A stretch of 64,000 bases of DNA from Chytridium lagenaria (taxonomy: Eukaryota; Chytridiomycota; Chytridiomycetes; Chytridiales; Chytridiaceae). Each line of letters starts with the position of its first letter. Position 1 is the stretch's first letter. Shown piece after piece: positions 22,666 to 34,580 of the stretch. The stretch covers positions 248,001-312,000 of the forward strand of contig JAHLKC010000016.1 in assembly GCA_025449115.1 (NCBI GenBank), written 5' to 3'. The position numbers and the translations under genes were made by a program. The notes under the pieces are model-generated. The model was not told where the DNA came from. It was given only the letters and a program-made list of their open reading frames with translations, and ran no database searches.

Positions 22666-22669
22666 TGGC
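22666..22669. repeat. Target-site duplication TGGC, right side of element A
   Basis: Exact copy of 3231-3234, directly after the LTR end at 22665. Confidence 0.85.
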
Positions 22670-23799
22670 CTTCATGACGGTCTCCTCGGCGACGCCAAGA
22701 CGGCCTTCATGACGACCATTCCGAGAGGTGACCTTCAAGATCAAGACGGCTATGGCATGTCGATTGGTCTTATATATGCGTTATATTTTATATTAATCTT
22801 TCTTACGCCTTTAACTAAACTTTTTGTGTTCAGTCTCCTCGCAGCCGCGGTGAGGGGGCTTCATGAGTCCGAGGTTATGAACGGCCTCAAGCTATGGACG
22901 GCCCCAATTATGGATGGGCGTGGAGACGCACCCGCAAGTTATGGATGACCTCAAGTTATGGATGGCCCAGTTATGGATGGCCCAAGGTATGTTCCAGGGT
23001 AGGTTTGTTGCGTTTTTTATTCCATCTTTTTGTATTAGTCAAGTGATGTTTTTTTTTCTTTATTCTTTTGAAGTCATCTACACGTTTTCGCACAACCGGG
23101 TTGAATCTTGACCCGCCGTTGTCGGGCAATATGATGCAAAGTAAACTCGTTTGGTTTCCCGTGATGGACCGCTGGTTCCGGTTTGTCAGGGTAATAACCC
23201 TTGTATGAGACATGGATGAACGTTCTTGATTCTTTCCTTTGTGAATGCAATGTTGCTGATGGTGATGTACTTTTTTGTGCGGTGATAAAAATAAAGTCGT
23301 TTTCAAATATCCCAGTCTACAATATCTGCTCTGTTTATTATTCCGCGAATTATCAAAGAATTTAAACGTCTCTATAGAAAAATACCAAACTCATCCTCAA
23401 ATATATATTGACTTTGAGCTTGAATTTATCTCGTCTGTGAAAATAGGATCTTGCAATTACTGAATATTCTGAAATCGTTTTATTATTTCGGTTATTGTTT
23501 TTAGACTTCCTTATTGCTGCGAGTCACGAAAGTAAAAAACGACGTGCTTCTTCGAAACAGGTGTTGGGTCTTCACAGTCCTAAAGTCATACCTTTTCGTG
23601 GCTGTAGATTGCTAAGAATTCTCCATCTTCTGTTTAGTCTTGACGTCCGATGTTAGACGTTTAACTTTTTTCTATATCCCGTAAATTGCATTTCCGATAC
23701 GATCGGGATGCATAACCCGCAATTCAGATCCAGAAAGTTGCACCCTCTTAGTATTCCAATTAATTCGGCTCCTGTGGATTACGAATGGGTTAGGAAGAA
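22670..23799. other. Spacer between the two large elements
   Basis: Together with the gene start that follows, this is the only non-element DNA between copies A and B. The first 330 bp contain imprecise short repeats based on CTTCATGACGG and on TTATGGATGG (several copies between 22870 and 22990). The rest is AT-rich without a supported frame. A 79-codon frame at 22709-22948 has a hydrophobic stretch but lies in the repeated part and is not convincing. The right end is the promoter side of the disrupted membrane protein gene. Confidence 0.55.
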
Positions 23800-24032
23800 T
23801 TGGCAATCCAGGGGATTTTAAAGACGGAAAGCCACGAATCTGTAACAGACTTACGAAGATGCGACAGCGCTGGAATGGGCCACGCTAAAGAATCCAAGAA
23901 TCCCGATGGTGAGAGTAAACGCACTTCCTTCTTGCTAAAGATTGTCGACGCTGATGTTTTCGTCCAGACTGCTTCTTTGCTCAGATACTGGACTGCGAGG
24001 GCATAGTACCTGGAATAGTGCTTTTCACGAGG
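23800..24032 (+). pseudogene. 5' part of a membrane-protein gene cut by element B
   Basis: An exon with HAKESKNPD is followed by an intron starting GTGAGAGTAAACG and ending GTCCAG. The next exon encodes DCFFAQILDCEGIVPG and runs directly into the element B insertion. The paralogue at 40580 has the same structure: NDA, an intron at the equivalent place, then NCYYAQILDCKNTIP. Removing element B and one GAGG joins this exon in frame to 38549 onwards. The start codon is uncertain; the ATG at 23800 is only the first in frame. GAGG at 24029-24032 is the left target-site duplication. Function unknown. Confidence 0.7.
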
Positions 24033-24966
24033 TGTGAAGAATTACATTATTCACATGGCCTATGGCTCATAAGGACATTTTCTAAGTCCGTTGAGTTCCG
24101 TTATATCCCGCGTCGACGCGTATATTTACGCGTCATATTGAATCCTCCCTTCTTTTCCCTTTGGGTTTTTTATATATAGTTTTTCCCCACGTTTATAGGG
24201 TTTTTATTGAAGGAGGTGGCGCGCATATGTGCCGTTTATGTGTGTGTGCATATGTTGTGTCTATTATTTATTTGTATTTTGTGTATTACTTTAATATGAG
24301 AGATTTCTTGATTTAATTTGTACATGTTGAATTAAGTAGTTGATATTGAGTTGATCCCCATCCTCTATCTCACGCGCGTGGCCTCGCCGTGATCTCCCTT
24401 CACTCCTTCTTGGATGGCAGCCCACCCCTCTACCCCCTGCCACCTGGTGAAGCCGCAATCCAGCTGTTTGAAGCAGAAGGCTGCGATGGGAGCCCAAGGG
24501 TCCTCCTCATTGTCAGTGTCCTTTAGCTTAGGCTTGGTCGGCTACATTCCACCTCTGATGATCCCCGAGCCGGTGATCGACGCTGCAGGCAGGTGATGAG
24601 TGAGGTTACCCTGTGCCAGCTCGTGAGGCAACGAGATCTTCACGTTCCAAAAGGTGCCATAGCAGGAAGGCAAGGAGGCTTTCAGCCATCCCCGATCGCC
24701 AGGAGACGATCTGGTGCTGATATTGGTTTAGAGCAAGGTAAGTCGATAATGAAGATACTAAAACCGTTCCCATCTCCCTTTTATTTAATAGAACTCGCGA
24801 AAACTACCCACACAGCCAAAACAACAACTAACATCACTTAGACGGCGGAGTACATCCGTCCTTTAGGTGCTCTGTGGACTTGCTCTGCTGGAGCAACTCC
24901 TTTACTCTTCTCCCCTACCCCCTAGTCGAAGCTAGGTAGGGAGGGATGGGTCAAGAGAAGATCACA
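24033..24966 (+). repeat. 5' LTR of element B (934 bp)
   Basis: Starts TGTGAAGAATTACATTATTC and ends AGATCACA. A TATATATAG motif near 24170 is a candidate promoter TATA. Its variable block resembles the 5' LTR of A, while at other sites (for example CCCCGAGCC against CCCTGAGCC in the same orientation) it agrees with its own 3' LTR. Confidence 0.93.
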
Positions 24967-24967
24967 G

Positions 24968-24980
24968 TGGGGGCCCAACC
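24968..24980 (+). other. Primer-binding site of element B
   Basis: TGGGGGCCCAACC lies one base after the LTR. Same sequence and spacing as in element A. Confidence 0.8.
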
Positions 24981-26230
24981 TAAAAAGGTGTCTGGTGAGT
25001 TTTCGTTGATTTCTCTTTGGTTTTCGTCATTTCCTTTTGGATTTTTTCGATGACCTATCGGCACCCCCGCCCTGGACAAACGTGGACGCGTTCCCGCTGT
25101 CTCTGGAGCTCTGGTGGTGGCCTTGCATTGTGCTAGGGGACTCCCCTGACACTCTGCATGGCCATTGTCCATTTTGTGTCACCATGCTGCTTCCGGGACC
25201 CTCTAGTAGCCTCCCTAGCCACTGCATGGGCATCAGAGCCTCCCCACCTTCACAGCTTTGCTAAGGCCGCGATCTTTCGCCCCCTAAGCTTAGCATTATG
25301 TGAAAAACCCTTCTTGATTTGCGCGCTGGAGCGCCCAGATCCTTAAAAGAAGAAAACCTGTTACTTAAACTTTCGACCTTTTCGATTGTTTATTAACAAA
25401 ACCTTTTCGTTTGACGACTTTGTCGTCATCCTGACCTCTGGTCTATATTGTGAAAAGTGCAGCCTTCTAGGTTGCCTTTTTATAGACTTTAAATAGAAAC
25501 TTTATTTTTAATTAGAAACTCTTTTCGATTTTTATATCAAAAGATGCGCCGTCGGCGCACATCATTTGCGCTGTCGAACGGGCTCTCTAGCGTCAATATT
25601 GACGCCGATCGTGCATTTTTAGTGTTGATGTTTGATCAAAACATCACACACATTAATTTCATTTTGAAAAACCACCCTGTGGAACCACCCTATCTAGCCC
25701 AAAACCTCGAAGCTAGAGGTGGTCCCAAGGATCTCGGCCAAAATAGGCCTTAAAACGTTGCTGTAAAGCATTTCGGATTCTTTATAAGAAGTTATTAAGA
25801 ATTCACAAAAGTTCTCGTCGAAAACTCTTTGTTTTCGACGATATTTTATTAATATATTAATAATATTAAAAGACTTAGAAAATATTTTCGAAAAAATAAG
25901 GACAATTTCGGGACGGCTTGGGAGGATTTAGCTCTATATCCTCCAAAGCCACCCCTGTTTGATCCGTTAATTATATAAATGACAATTAACGAATCCAAGG
26001 TGATGGGGAACAGCTCACGCCATTTGGCGTGAGTTGCCTCCCATCGCAAAGAGCTCAAAATGAAATTTCATTTATTACAACAAATTGTCTAATTGTTGAA
26101 AAGATTTGACAACCATCCATCGGAGTCCTCACACAAAAGAGTAAGCACCAACGCATCATTCAAACCATTTATGCTGTGCTTGCATCTTTATTAACGTTAT
26201 CGTTTGATGATGTTTACTTCATCAGTGAGC
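24981..26230 (+). other. Leader of element B
   Basis: About 1.25 kb without a supported gene, matching the leader of A. It contains the palindrome GCGTCAATATTGACGC near 25591-25606 and the CGTCGAAAAC..GTTTTCGACG hairpin near 25817-25841. GTAAGCACC..TTACTTCATCAG before ORF1 may be an intron or its remnant. Confidence 0.55.
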
Positions 26231-28216
26231 CCTCGCAACGCCTCCACTGAGAAGAACACCAGCGGAAAGGCTGGAAACCCTCAACACCATGCCAAAAAGG
26301 AAGGGTGGAGAAGAAGAAACCTCGCCCCAGGCTCAACGGAGCCGGCATCCCTGAAAACGCGCGCCTCCTCTCGCTGAAGGCAGGCACCGACCTTCCCATC
26401 ATTAAGGACCTCTCCAACAACATCATGGCTCAATTCCGTGCCATGAACGCTCTGCTGGGGATCCCCTTCTGTCACGAGAACCTTAATCGGTTCATGCGCA
26501 ATCAGAGACCTCGCAGGAAGGGAGAGCTCGATGAACGCTACCTCTCCAACGAGGAGTGCAAGTCTCTTGGTATTCTGATCCTGGATTCCCGTGGGACCGT
26601 CGCTCAGCATCAGAGAGCTCTGGAGGCTGGTCGCATGCCTCCACCACCTCCTCCTCCTCCTGGACCCCCGCCAGTGAAGAAAAACGTCGTAAAAGCAGCT
26701 GCAGCCGCCAAAACGACCATCATTGTCGATAGTGATGATGAAAACGACCTCTCTCAAGTCGCCTCCTCCTCTCGTCGCCCTGTTGAGTGTAAAAACCTCT
26801 CGTCGGGGCCTCTTGAGCCCATGGACTGCGACGCCGATGACGGCATTAAATCTTCCTATGTCCCTCGTGATGTTCGACGCAATTCTTTGGAAGAGACTGG
26901 ACAGCCCTCGCAGGATGAGGAGATCTACCTTTTCCAACCTGAAGATAATCCGTCCATTCTGGAGAACTTACCGGGGCTGAACTTGAAGAAGCCATCCGCC
27001 AACGGAACGCTGGACAGCTTGACCCTCGCGTTATCATCCTTAAACGCCGAGCGCCAGCTCTCCCTGTCGTTCCTCCTCCTCAAACCACCTCCCAAGCCTC
27101 AACTCGACGTGAGAAGGAGTTGGGAAGTGGTCGATCCAACATCGCCGTCATCCACTTGATGGCCGATAGACTGAAGGTCCTGGAGGTTGATGTTAACCTT
27201 AACGAGTCTCGTTTAAACCGGGACCCTACTTACCGAAGCCAGAAGCTGGATTCTGTGATCTCACTGGTGACGCAACGACGCCAATACCTTCACAATACCG
27301 CCGTGAAGATTCGTACGATGATTGTGGAGACCAGTGCTCGCATCAGCGCTATTGATGGATTCGCTCCATTAACTGTCAAGGAGCTTGCGCCTGAGAAGAA
27401 GTTTTCCGACGCATCTCTCGTCTCCATTCGTCGAGAGCTCGCGGCTTCACTTCTTGATAGTCAAATGCGATTACACGACCTCGAGGCTGGTTTAAAGCAG
27501 GTAGTTACATGCCAGCTATGCCGCCTCCACCTCCTGAGCCTCGTGGTCCTCCAGCTGCCGCTCTTGAGAAACGCCGTGATCCCATCACACCCACCAAAGA
27601 CACTGTCATGACCTCTTCTGATGAAGCCATCAACACCTTTGACACGACGACGGATACACAACCGCCTCTCGTGGTTCCGTTAATGCCAGTGACGACGAGT
27701 CAGATGCTTCTGACCAACCTCCTGACCCTCGTCAAGTTAAAGGCAAACTCTTGCCCTCCCTCTACGTGCTCCTCGTGGAGTTCGTCACCATGGTATGCTC
27801 GTTGATGATCTTACGACGCGCTACATCGTCTCGAGTACAAGCCAAAGACTAAGGTGGTTGCCACCTCTTCATCGCTTGCTTTGGTTCGCCGACACCTTCA
27901 GCCTGCTGATGCCATGGCCGCCGCTTCAGCTTCAGTCAAGCAGAAAGTGAGCTTAGCAGAATACAAGGCTCGTCTTGTCGCGTCTCGAGAGAAGAACAAC
28001 GACCCCTGTAAACGAAGAACGTCGCAAAAGTATTGAAAACGCCGTCGCTTCCCATGCCGCTTGCGTTAAGAAGGCTCATGAAGAGTCCGAAGCTGTGGTT
28101 ATTGACGAATCACCCTCTCGACGCGTTCCACGTCGCCGAAGTTTTCTCCCATCAGTGCCAAAGCTAGTGATGCTGGCAGTGATTCTATTACTAGCCTCGA
28201 GAAGGACACTGAATAG
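26231..28216 (+). pseudogene. ORF1 of element B, frameshifted
   Basis: This is the counterpart of the ORF1 of A. It is recognisable from the KKKPRPRLNGAGIPENARLL segment, the polyproline run, the IIVDSDDEND motif and the final EKDTE stop at 28214-28216. It is broken into at least five frames (26305-27159, 27120-27611, 27509-27805, 27854-28036, 27975-28277). Conserved blocks still align with A along the full length, so decay or sequence error is by small indels rather than rearrangement. Unknown family. No enzyme motif. Confidence 0.6.
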
Positions 28217-28415
28217 GGTTAATGCGATTTATCGCGTTTACCTTTTCATTTTTACTCTTTATTATAAGTCAAAATAAGTAACAAAGAAGTACCATAGAAA
28301 AAATAGATCATTTATTATCCCCAAACGTGATCTTTATTATACACAAAAACGCGTTAAATACTGCAAAAACCGAAGATTTCCTTTAAGATTTTCGCGATTC
28401 TCGCTTGATGTAAAG

Positions 28416-30440
28416 TTGAAAAAAGTAAGAGATATGGAGAACTACCCCCATTTCACCCTCGAACGCTCTTCTGACGCATTCTTCTTCCAAGCTACATTAA
28501 TCACTGCCATCCATCGTGGTCCAGTGATCCGACAGCCTTACTGGTGGTTTGTTTTTGTTGCTGCTAACTTTGCAAGCCATTCTGTTCCCCCGCCTTTGAT
28601 CACGAATTTACAGCTCGTGATCGCGATAACTGAGGAAGGATCTGTTCTTTTTCATCCTAGTCTCTTTTCAATTAGCGACATTTTCTTCCCTTCTGTTACC
28701 TATTCCAGATCAGGTCGCCGTGAGATTGCATCGTTAGATTACCTTGCCTCTCATCGCGATTCCCTATTTAATAGGGCTGATCTCGTGCTTCTTTATCACG
28801 CTGGTCCCGTTATCACGGCCCCACGTCATCTTGAAGCCCCTTTTCATTTGGAGCTTGTCTTGAACCCTCGCGTTGCGACCGTTCTCGCTCCACCAACCAC
28901 ACAGCCCAGGCTTCTGCCTCAGCTGACACTTTTGACGAATCCTCGTCAACATCTGAGTTAAGTGCTACTGCTTTTCAGTCGGCACTTTTCTCACCATCCA
29001 TCCAAACGGACTTCTCTCCAGTTGCCGGTATCACTCTTAATCCTCTGGTTTCCGCCCAAGGTCCATTTTATCTCGCCAAGTATTCTCCAACTTGAGGAAT
29101 ACTCGTGATATCTTTCCAGAAGCTTTGTCTTCTAGTATTGCTTGGATTCCGCGTGTAAGTGACCCACCGCCGAACCCAACGAACCCGACATCCTTGTCGT
29201 TCCTTTGACTACAGCTCCGACTCCAGTCAACATTCCGACGGCTTCGTCGTCTCTACTTACTGTAACTACTACTTTTAACCCAGTACAAACAGCTGCTCCC
29301 ATCGATATGTCCGGTGCTGCAGGTCCAGGCGGGTTTTCCCGCTCTTCTTCGTCTGCCTCTTTGCCTGGATTTGGTAAGATTAAAGATGGCATGACTGCTA
29401 AGAGCGCCAAAGATGATATGGCAACCGTGGTTCTGGACTCCCCTCAACCGGCGGCCATTTACCGCTTCATTGCAAAGATTGAGAACATTCTCGATCAGTA
29501 TGTTAATGACCCTAACAAACCGGACCTTGCTCGTCCTTTTGATGATCTGGAACACGCTTTTCGCGTTACATGGAATCCAGCCATCAACTTGAAGCCCCCG
29601 TCGACTCTGTAGCTCACCTTGTTCCCAGAGCTCAGACGACGTTGGAGCAACTTAAAAAGGTTCTCCGTCGTAATTTTGCACCTAATACCGACGTGACTGA
29701 CCTTGCCACGAAGGTTGAACAGTTTCAGTGGGATACCTCGCGTATGAGCCCACTTGAAGCTCTTAATAAGTTGACGTACCTTAATACGTCTTTACCATCC
29801 TCTAACCGTCTTCAAGACGAAAAGCTTAAAGATATCCTCATCCGGGGATGCCAAGATGACCGTTGGAAGTCCCTCGTCAAAAAGGAAACCTTTACCTCTG
29901 GACGTAAATGGGACCACAAAGATGTCAGTGCCGACGACATCGTCGACCACATGCAACTTCATCACCCTCGTTTGGTGAAATCTTTGGATACCTCCTCCGA
30001 AACTGCGCCATTGTTCAGGCGTTTTCAGAGAAAATTGAGTCCCTGTCTCAAGCAGTCTCTGATGGACAACGCGAAGTTATCCGACTTCGTCGTGAAATAA
30101 AAAGACTCCCAATACTCGCGATAACCTTATGGTTCATATCGCCGAGAATACTGACCTCCCGTTGCCTTTCCCCAACATGAGCGACGAACTCGTCAATCGT
30201 ACGTTAAACACGTACGTTACTACCTTAAACTCCGTCCTCCACTCTGATGGTGATGCCGAGTTATCTGAGGTTGACGTGACTAGCCTTCGCGCTGACATTG
30301 AAATGATTAAGAATGGCGCTCGTGAACCATACCAGCGCCAGCCTTACCGTCAGGGGTACCCTCCCCGCAACAACGACTTTGGCAACCGTTCTCGTCAAGG
30401 TAGTTCCAACAGCTTTGATTATAACGTGGAGTTGAGTTTG
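28416..30440 (+). pseudogene. Gag-like gene of element B, frameshifted
   Basis: It begins MKKVRDMENYPHF at 28416 and reads to 28961, showing the intact N-terminal domain that is frameshifted in A (FSISDIFFPSVTYSRSGRRE). The capsid-like part continues in frames 29205-29612 and 29570-30100, and the Arg/Gln/Gly-rich tail in 30129-30503. As in A there is no CCHC knuckle between the basic tail and the protease-like segment. With A it defines a gag of roughly 680 residues. Confidence 0.7.
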
Positions 30441-31660
30441 ATATCACTCCATTTAATTACCCAAAGTTCTCTAATGGAATTGGTGGACGAGAGCGTATTC
30501 TAGGAATATGCAGACTCAACGTATCTCCTGGAATTACTCCTGGAGTTAGGAAGAAACTTCCTTTCTATATAGTGGAAAACTGTCCGCGGCCAGTGATTCT
30601 TGGCATGCCAACGGTGCAAGCCTTCCACATGGATATTCTAGCTAGTTCTCACAAACTACGCTACTTCTATTATGCCCTACTCTTAAAGGCAGAAAGGTAA
30701 AAGCTTACGAGACACCTTTGAAGGTAATAACAAAGGGTTCACTTACAAGAGTAAGTCACCCTACATACGAATTGTCCTCGCTAAGGAGGCTCAGTTCGAC
30801 CCTGATTACGGAACAACCGTGTGGTGTGTCTTTGATAGGCTGCCAGACGTTCCTTCCGCAAACTACACCGTTCTTCCTCGTCAGGACTTTACTGACTTTG
30901 ACGCGGAAAGGACCGTATACTCACACGCAGACCTGTTTCCCAACGGAATGCAGGCGTACGTTGCGACGATGGTCGCCTTGTACCAGACATGGAACCATTC
31001 CCTCTACAGGTTGGTCATCGAGGACCTTTCCAACCTCTTTACCACCAGGAACGTGTTTTGGGTATATTCATGACGACCCTAAACAACAGTTCACTGACTT
31101 CATCCCCATCCATGAGGATGATCAGGATGACCCTGCTGCATGCCTCTATATCAAAACAGAGGTCACCGCAAATAGACGGATTAAAACACTCCAAGATTTT
31201 GGAAACCATCTCAACCTTCTCATTAATGGCATTGGTGCTGTTGATGACGATGGTAAAGAAAAGGTCAGCCGTGCTGACACCCGCCGCCTTCTTAGGAAGA
31301 GCAGCGATAAAGGGAAGTACCCACAGAGTAACGTACTTCTCACCTTACACAAGCTTGAAAAAGCGAAACTGCCACCAGAGGAGTCTCGAGACCCCCTCTT
31401 GGATGTGCCCGACACGGATATCCTGACTTCCAAAAGGAGTTAGATCCCGTTGACGAAGGATACGGCTCAATGCCTGATATTCCCCCTCTTCCTGACTTTG
31501 TCACAAAAGCTCTGCTGGAAACTCCAGCTGACGATGGCCCTGATTTGGAAGAGCCCTCCCGTCATAGACCTCATGACACCACGAATGAGGATCGCATGGA
31601 TTACCTTAAGAATATGGATCCTATATCCACTGAGGATCTCTGAAGAAGTTTGATCTTCAG
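30441..31660 (+). pseudogene. Partial retropepsin-like segment and spacer, element B
   Basis: RLNVSPGITPGVRKKLPFYI runs on in one frame into VENCPRPVILGMP, showing that these two strands belong together in this copy. In A a missing base separates them. No D-T/S-G active site is seen upstream. The spacer to RT follows in several frames (30718-31443, 30989-31426), with the same FGYIHDDPK and LLINGIGAVDDDG blocks as A. Confidence 0.6.
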
Positions 31661-33060
31661 CACATTACTGATATGCAACTGCGTGAGCGACTCATCCAGT
31701 TCTTGTCAATTCCTAAGAACGCTGATGTCTTTCGTGAATACGTTAGAACAGGCACAAAGGACCCTGGTTACCATACCATTGAAACAAAACCATATTCTCG
31801 CCCTCCCAACATGGCTCCTTACCCGTTGGTTTAGAGCGCGCTAAGATCATCCGCGACCATGTCGAGGAAATGCTGAAGACTGGCGTCATCAGGAAGTCAC
31901 GCTCTCCTCACGCATCTCCCGTGTGTCTCGCGAAAAAGAAGGACGGTGCTGACAGATTCTGCACTGACTTCCGTCGTCTCAATGAGATCACAATAAAGGA
32001 TAAGTATCCTTTACCACGCATTGATGAGACCTTTGATCGGTTAGCCGGGATGTGTCTCTTCTCATCCCTTGATCTCCTCTCAGGCTTTTGGCAAATACCT
32101 GTAGCCCCAGAGGATCGTCACAAAACTGCCTTTGTTACCCCAGATGGACTCTATGAGTACAACGTGATGCCCTTTGGCCTCACAAATAGTCCACCAACTT
32201 TCCAGAGATGCATGGACTTAGTCCTCGCTGGAATAAAGTGGATCAAATGTATGGTGTACATTGACGATATTATCATAATTCTCAACGGATGTGGATTCCA
32301 CTTCGAAAATCTTCAGCTGTATTTGATAGATTATATGAATACAACCTAAAGCTTAAGCCTAAGAAGTGTCAGTTCCTTTTCAAGGTCTTACCCTTCCTGG
32401 GTCATATCGTCTCTGAAGATGGGCATAAAAGCAGATCCTGATAAGCTTGTGAAGCTTGAAGATTGGCCTGTACCAAAAACAGTCAAGGATATTCAACGAT
32501 TCCTTGGTTTCACTTAATTATTTTCGACGGTTTTGTACCCACTTCACTGACGTCGCAAAACCATTATATGATCTCACTCGCAAAGAGATCTCATTTGACT
32601 GGACTGCCTCCTGTGAAGCAGCCTTTCGACGCTTGATAGATATACTCAAATCTGAGGTACTATTAGTAACTCCATTACCAGACGATAAGTTCGTTATATC
32701 TTGCGATGCTTCTAAGTACGCAATTGGTGCTGCGCTTTTTGTGAATCGCGACGGCATATACCATCCTGTAGCTTTTGCTTCACGCACGTTGAACGATGCT
32801 GAGCAGAACTACTCTAACACTGACCGCGAGGGTCTCGCTGTTGTGTGGTCTTCAAATCTCTTTGAGACTTACACATGGCGCAAACCATACCGCATTGAGA
32901 CTGATCACTCAGCCTTAATTCCCCTGTTTGCTAGAGGTGACCTGAAGGGCCGCTTTGCCCGATGGTCATACTCTCTACAGGATCATGAGATTGAGTTGGT
33001 TCATGTTCCCGGCAAGAGCCAGGCCGTTGCCGACGCTCTCTCACGCAGCTTCAAACCCCC
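31661..33060 (+). pseudogene. Reverse transcriptase and RNase H of element B, frameshifted
   Basis: The frame 31870-32349 covers the RT fingers and palm: KSRSPHASPVCLAKKKDGAD, RRLNEITIKDKYPLPRID, SSLDLLSGFWQIPV and YIDD at 32257-32268. A frameshift after YIDDIII ends this frame. The RNase H part is open at 32456-33139 with ISCDASKYAIGAALF, LAVVWSSNLFET, ETDHSAL and VADALSR. The junction of RT palm with DFRRLNE is intact here and frameshifted in A, so the two copies complement each other as evidence for the domain. Confidence 0.88.
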
Positions 33061-33773
33061 AAAGCCTATACCTGATGATGACTCAGAGGTTGGTGACTTC
33101 CCTGAGACGCCCCTCGAGTCTTTATCGGAAAGATGCTAAAGTTAAGAACAAAGAACTTTTGCAAACTATAACTTCTGCAATTAGCATTGATTATACCCAC
33201 CCGCCCGCCCATGTCTTTTCTCCTTCTCAAAAACGGGAGTTTGATCTGATCGACCATTGCTTTCCAGTGAAGTTATCTTCCCTGAACAGCTCATTGACAA
33301 TGTCTTTGTCAGGATAAAGTCATCTCGATTGAAGGACATTCTCGAGAGACGCAGACTATTTGAATATCAAAAACGGGAGTTCACAGGAACTACCCGATTC
33401 TGGATTTGCCAGGTGCCTGATCCTGAGGTCAACTCCTCTCGCGCACCTAGGCACATACCTGGACAAATCACCATGTCATAACAGTTAATGCTGGTATACC
33501 ACCAGATGCTGTAAACTACCCAGTGCCTGACACTGGTCCAAAATCTCTAAGTAGTTTTTACGCTTATGAAATACTTGAGATACGTGAGCTCTTCTCACCC
33601 CTCAATGAAAAGAGAACTACTGCAGAATCACCCCCATCTCTACGCGAGATATATGGCGTTGAGAGAACGACGGCCCTGCCTGATGTTCCTTCTCGTATGA
33701 TCCAGACTTCCCACCAGAGTCAATGAAAAAGTTATATCCCATTGATGATATACAAACACCATTCCGCTCTTCC
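33061..33773 (+). pseudogene. RNase H to endonuclease linker, element B
   Basis: Same linker as in A, in broken frames 32955-33317, 33257-33481 and 33523-33726. REIYGVERTTALPDVPSRM ends just before the endonuclease domain. No known family. Confidence 0.55.
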
Positions 33774-34580
33774 AAGCTGAAGATTATAAGTTGGAATGTG
33801 AAAGCCTTCAGCTCTTGTTAAGAAACATTTGCAAAGAGAATTGAAGGTGATGAATCCAATAGAGCAGAGTTCTTTGCTAAATATTTGGATGAAATGAATG
33901 TGACATCGCCTGCTTCCAAGAGACTATGGTCGGCGATGGTCATGAAAAGTTTTGGCAACAACTGAAGTCCGTCCGCGGATGGAAGATGTTGCTGACGATA
34001 AAAGAAATGGACATAATGGTGTTATGACCATGGTCCGCGAAGATATCCCCGTACTTTCAGTGATATGTGGGACTCATATGATGCGCACTGACTTCGACGA
34101 CTTTGTTGAAGAGGGACGTGCCTTACACTCTGCCTTTTAGGTATGAATATAGTGAATGTCTATGCGCCAAATGGCACGAGGCATGATCACAGACAGGAAT
34201 ACAAGATGAAGTTCCTGGAACGACTACATACTTTTGTAAAGAGTCTCAAGCTCAGTCAAATACAATTGTTGTAGGCGATTTCAATATTGCTCACAAAGCA
34301 ATTGATGTTCGAGAACCATCCAGATTTTATGGATACTCTGGATTCCGCAACGATGAACGCTACTGGCTTAGCTCATTCATTAACTTAGGTTTTAAGGATG
34401 GATTTCGTCATAGCCATCCGCATACGCCAGGATATACTTGGCATGACCAACAGAGTTCTATAAAGCTGTTTGGAGAATAGACTAGCCTTTGTAGATAAAC
34501 GAATTCCTTGTAAATGGAATGTTAACCACCATTTCGTGGCTTCACTGACTGACCATGAAATGGTTGAATTGGTCTTAGAG
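33774..34580 (+). pseudogene. Exonuclease III/APE1-type endonuclease domain inside element B pol
   Basis: The same domain as in copy A, at the same place between RNase H and integrase, about 807 bp. It reads KIISWNV, then ACFQETMVGDGHEKFWQQ, GHNGVMTMVREDIPV, NIVNVYAPNG, TIVVGDFNIAHKAID, NDERYWLSSFINLGFKDGFR, PHTPGYTWHD, WRID and LTDHEMV. Small indels interrupt it repeatedly. The stop after WRID is shared with copy A, where the family would have a Tyr (WRIDY). Presence in both independently inserted copies shows that the domain was part of the ancestral element. Confidence 0.83.

Noticed and set aside
26281..26937. Minus-strand frame of 218 codons (and 178 codons at 19931-20467 plus)
   Set aside because: Antisense shadow of ORF1. 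It has the low-complexity RRRRRW run that mirrors the sense polyproline codons.
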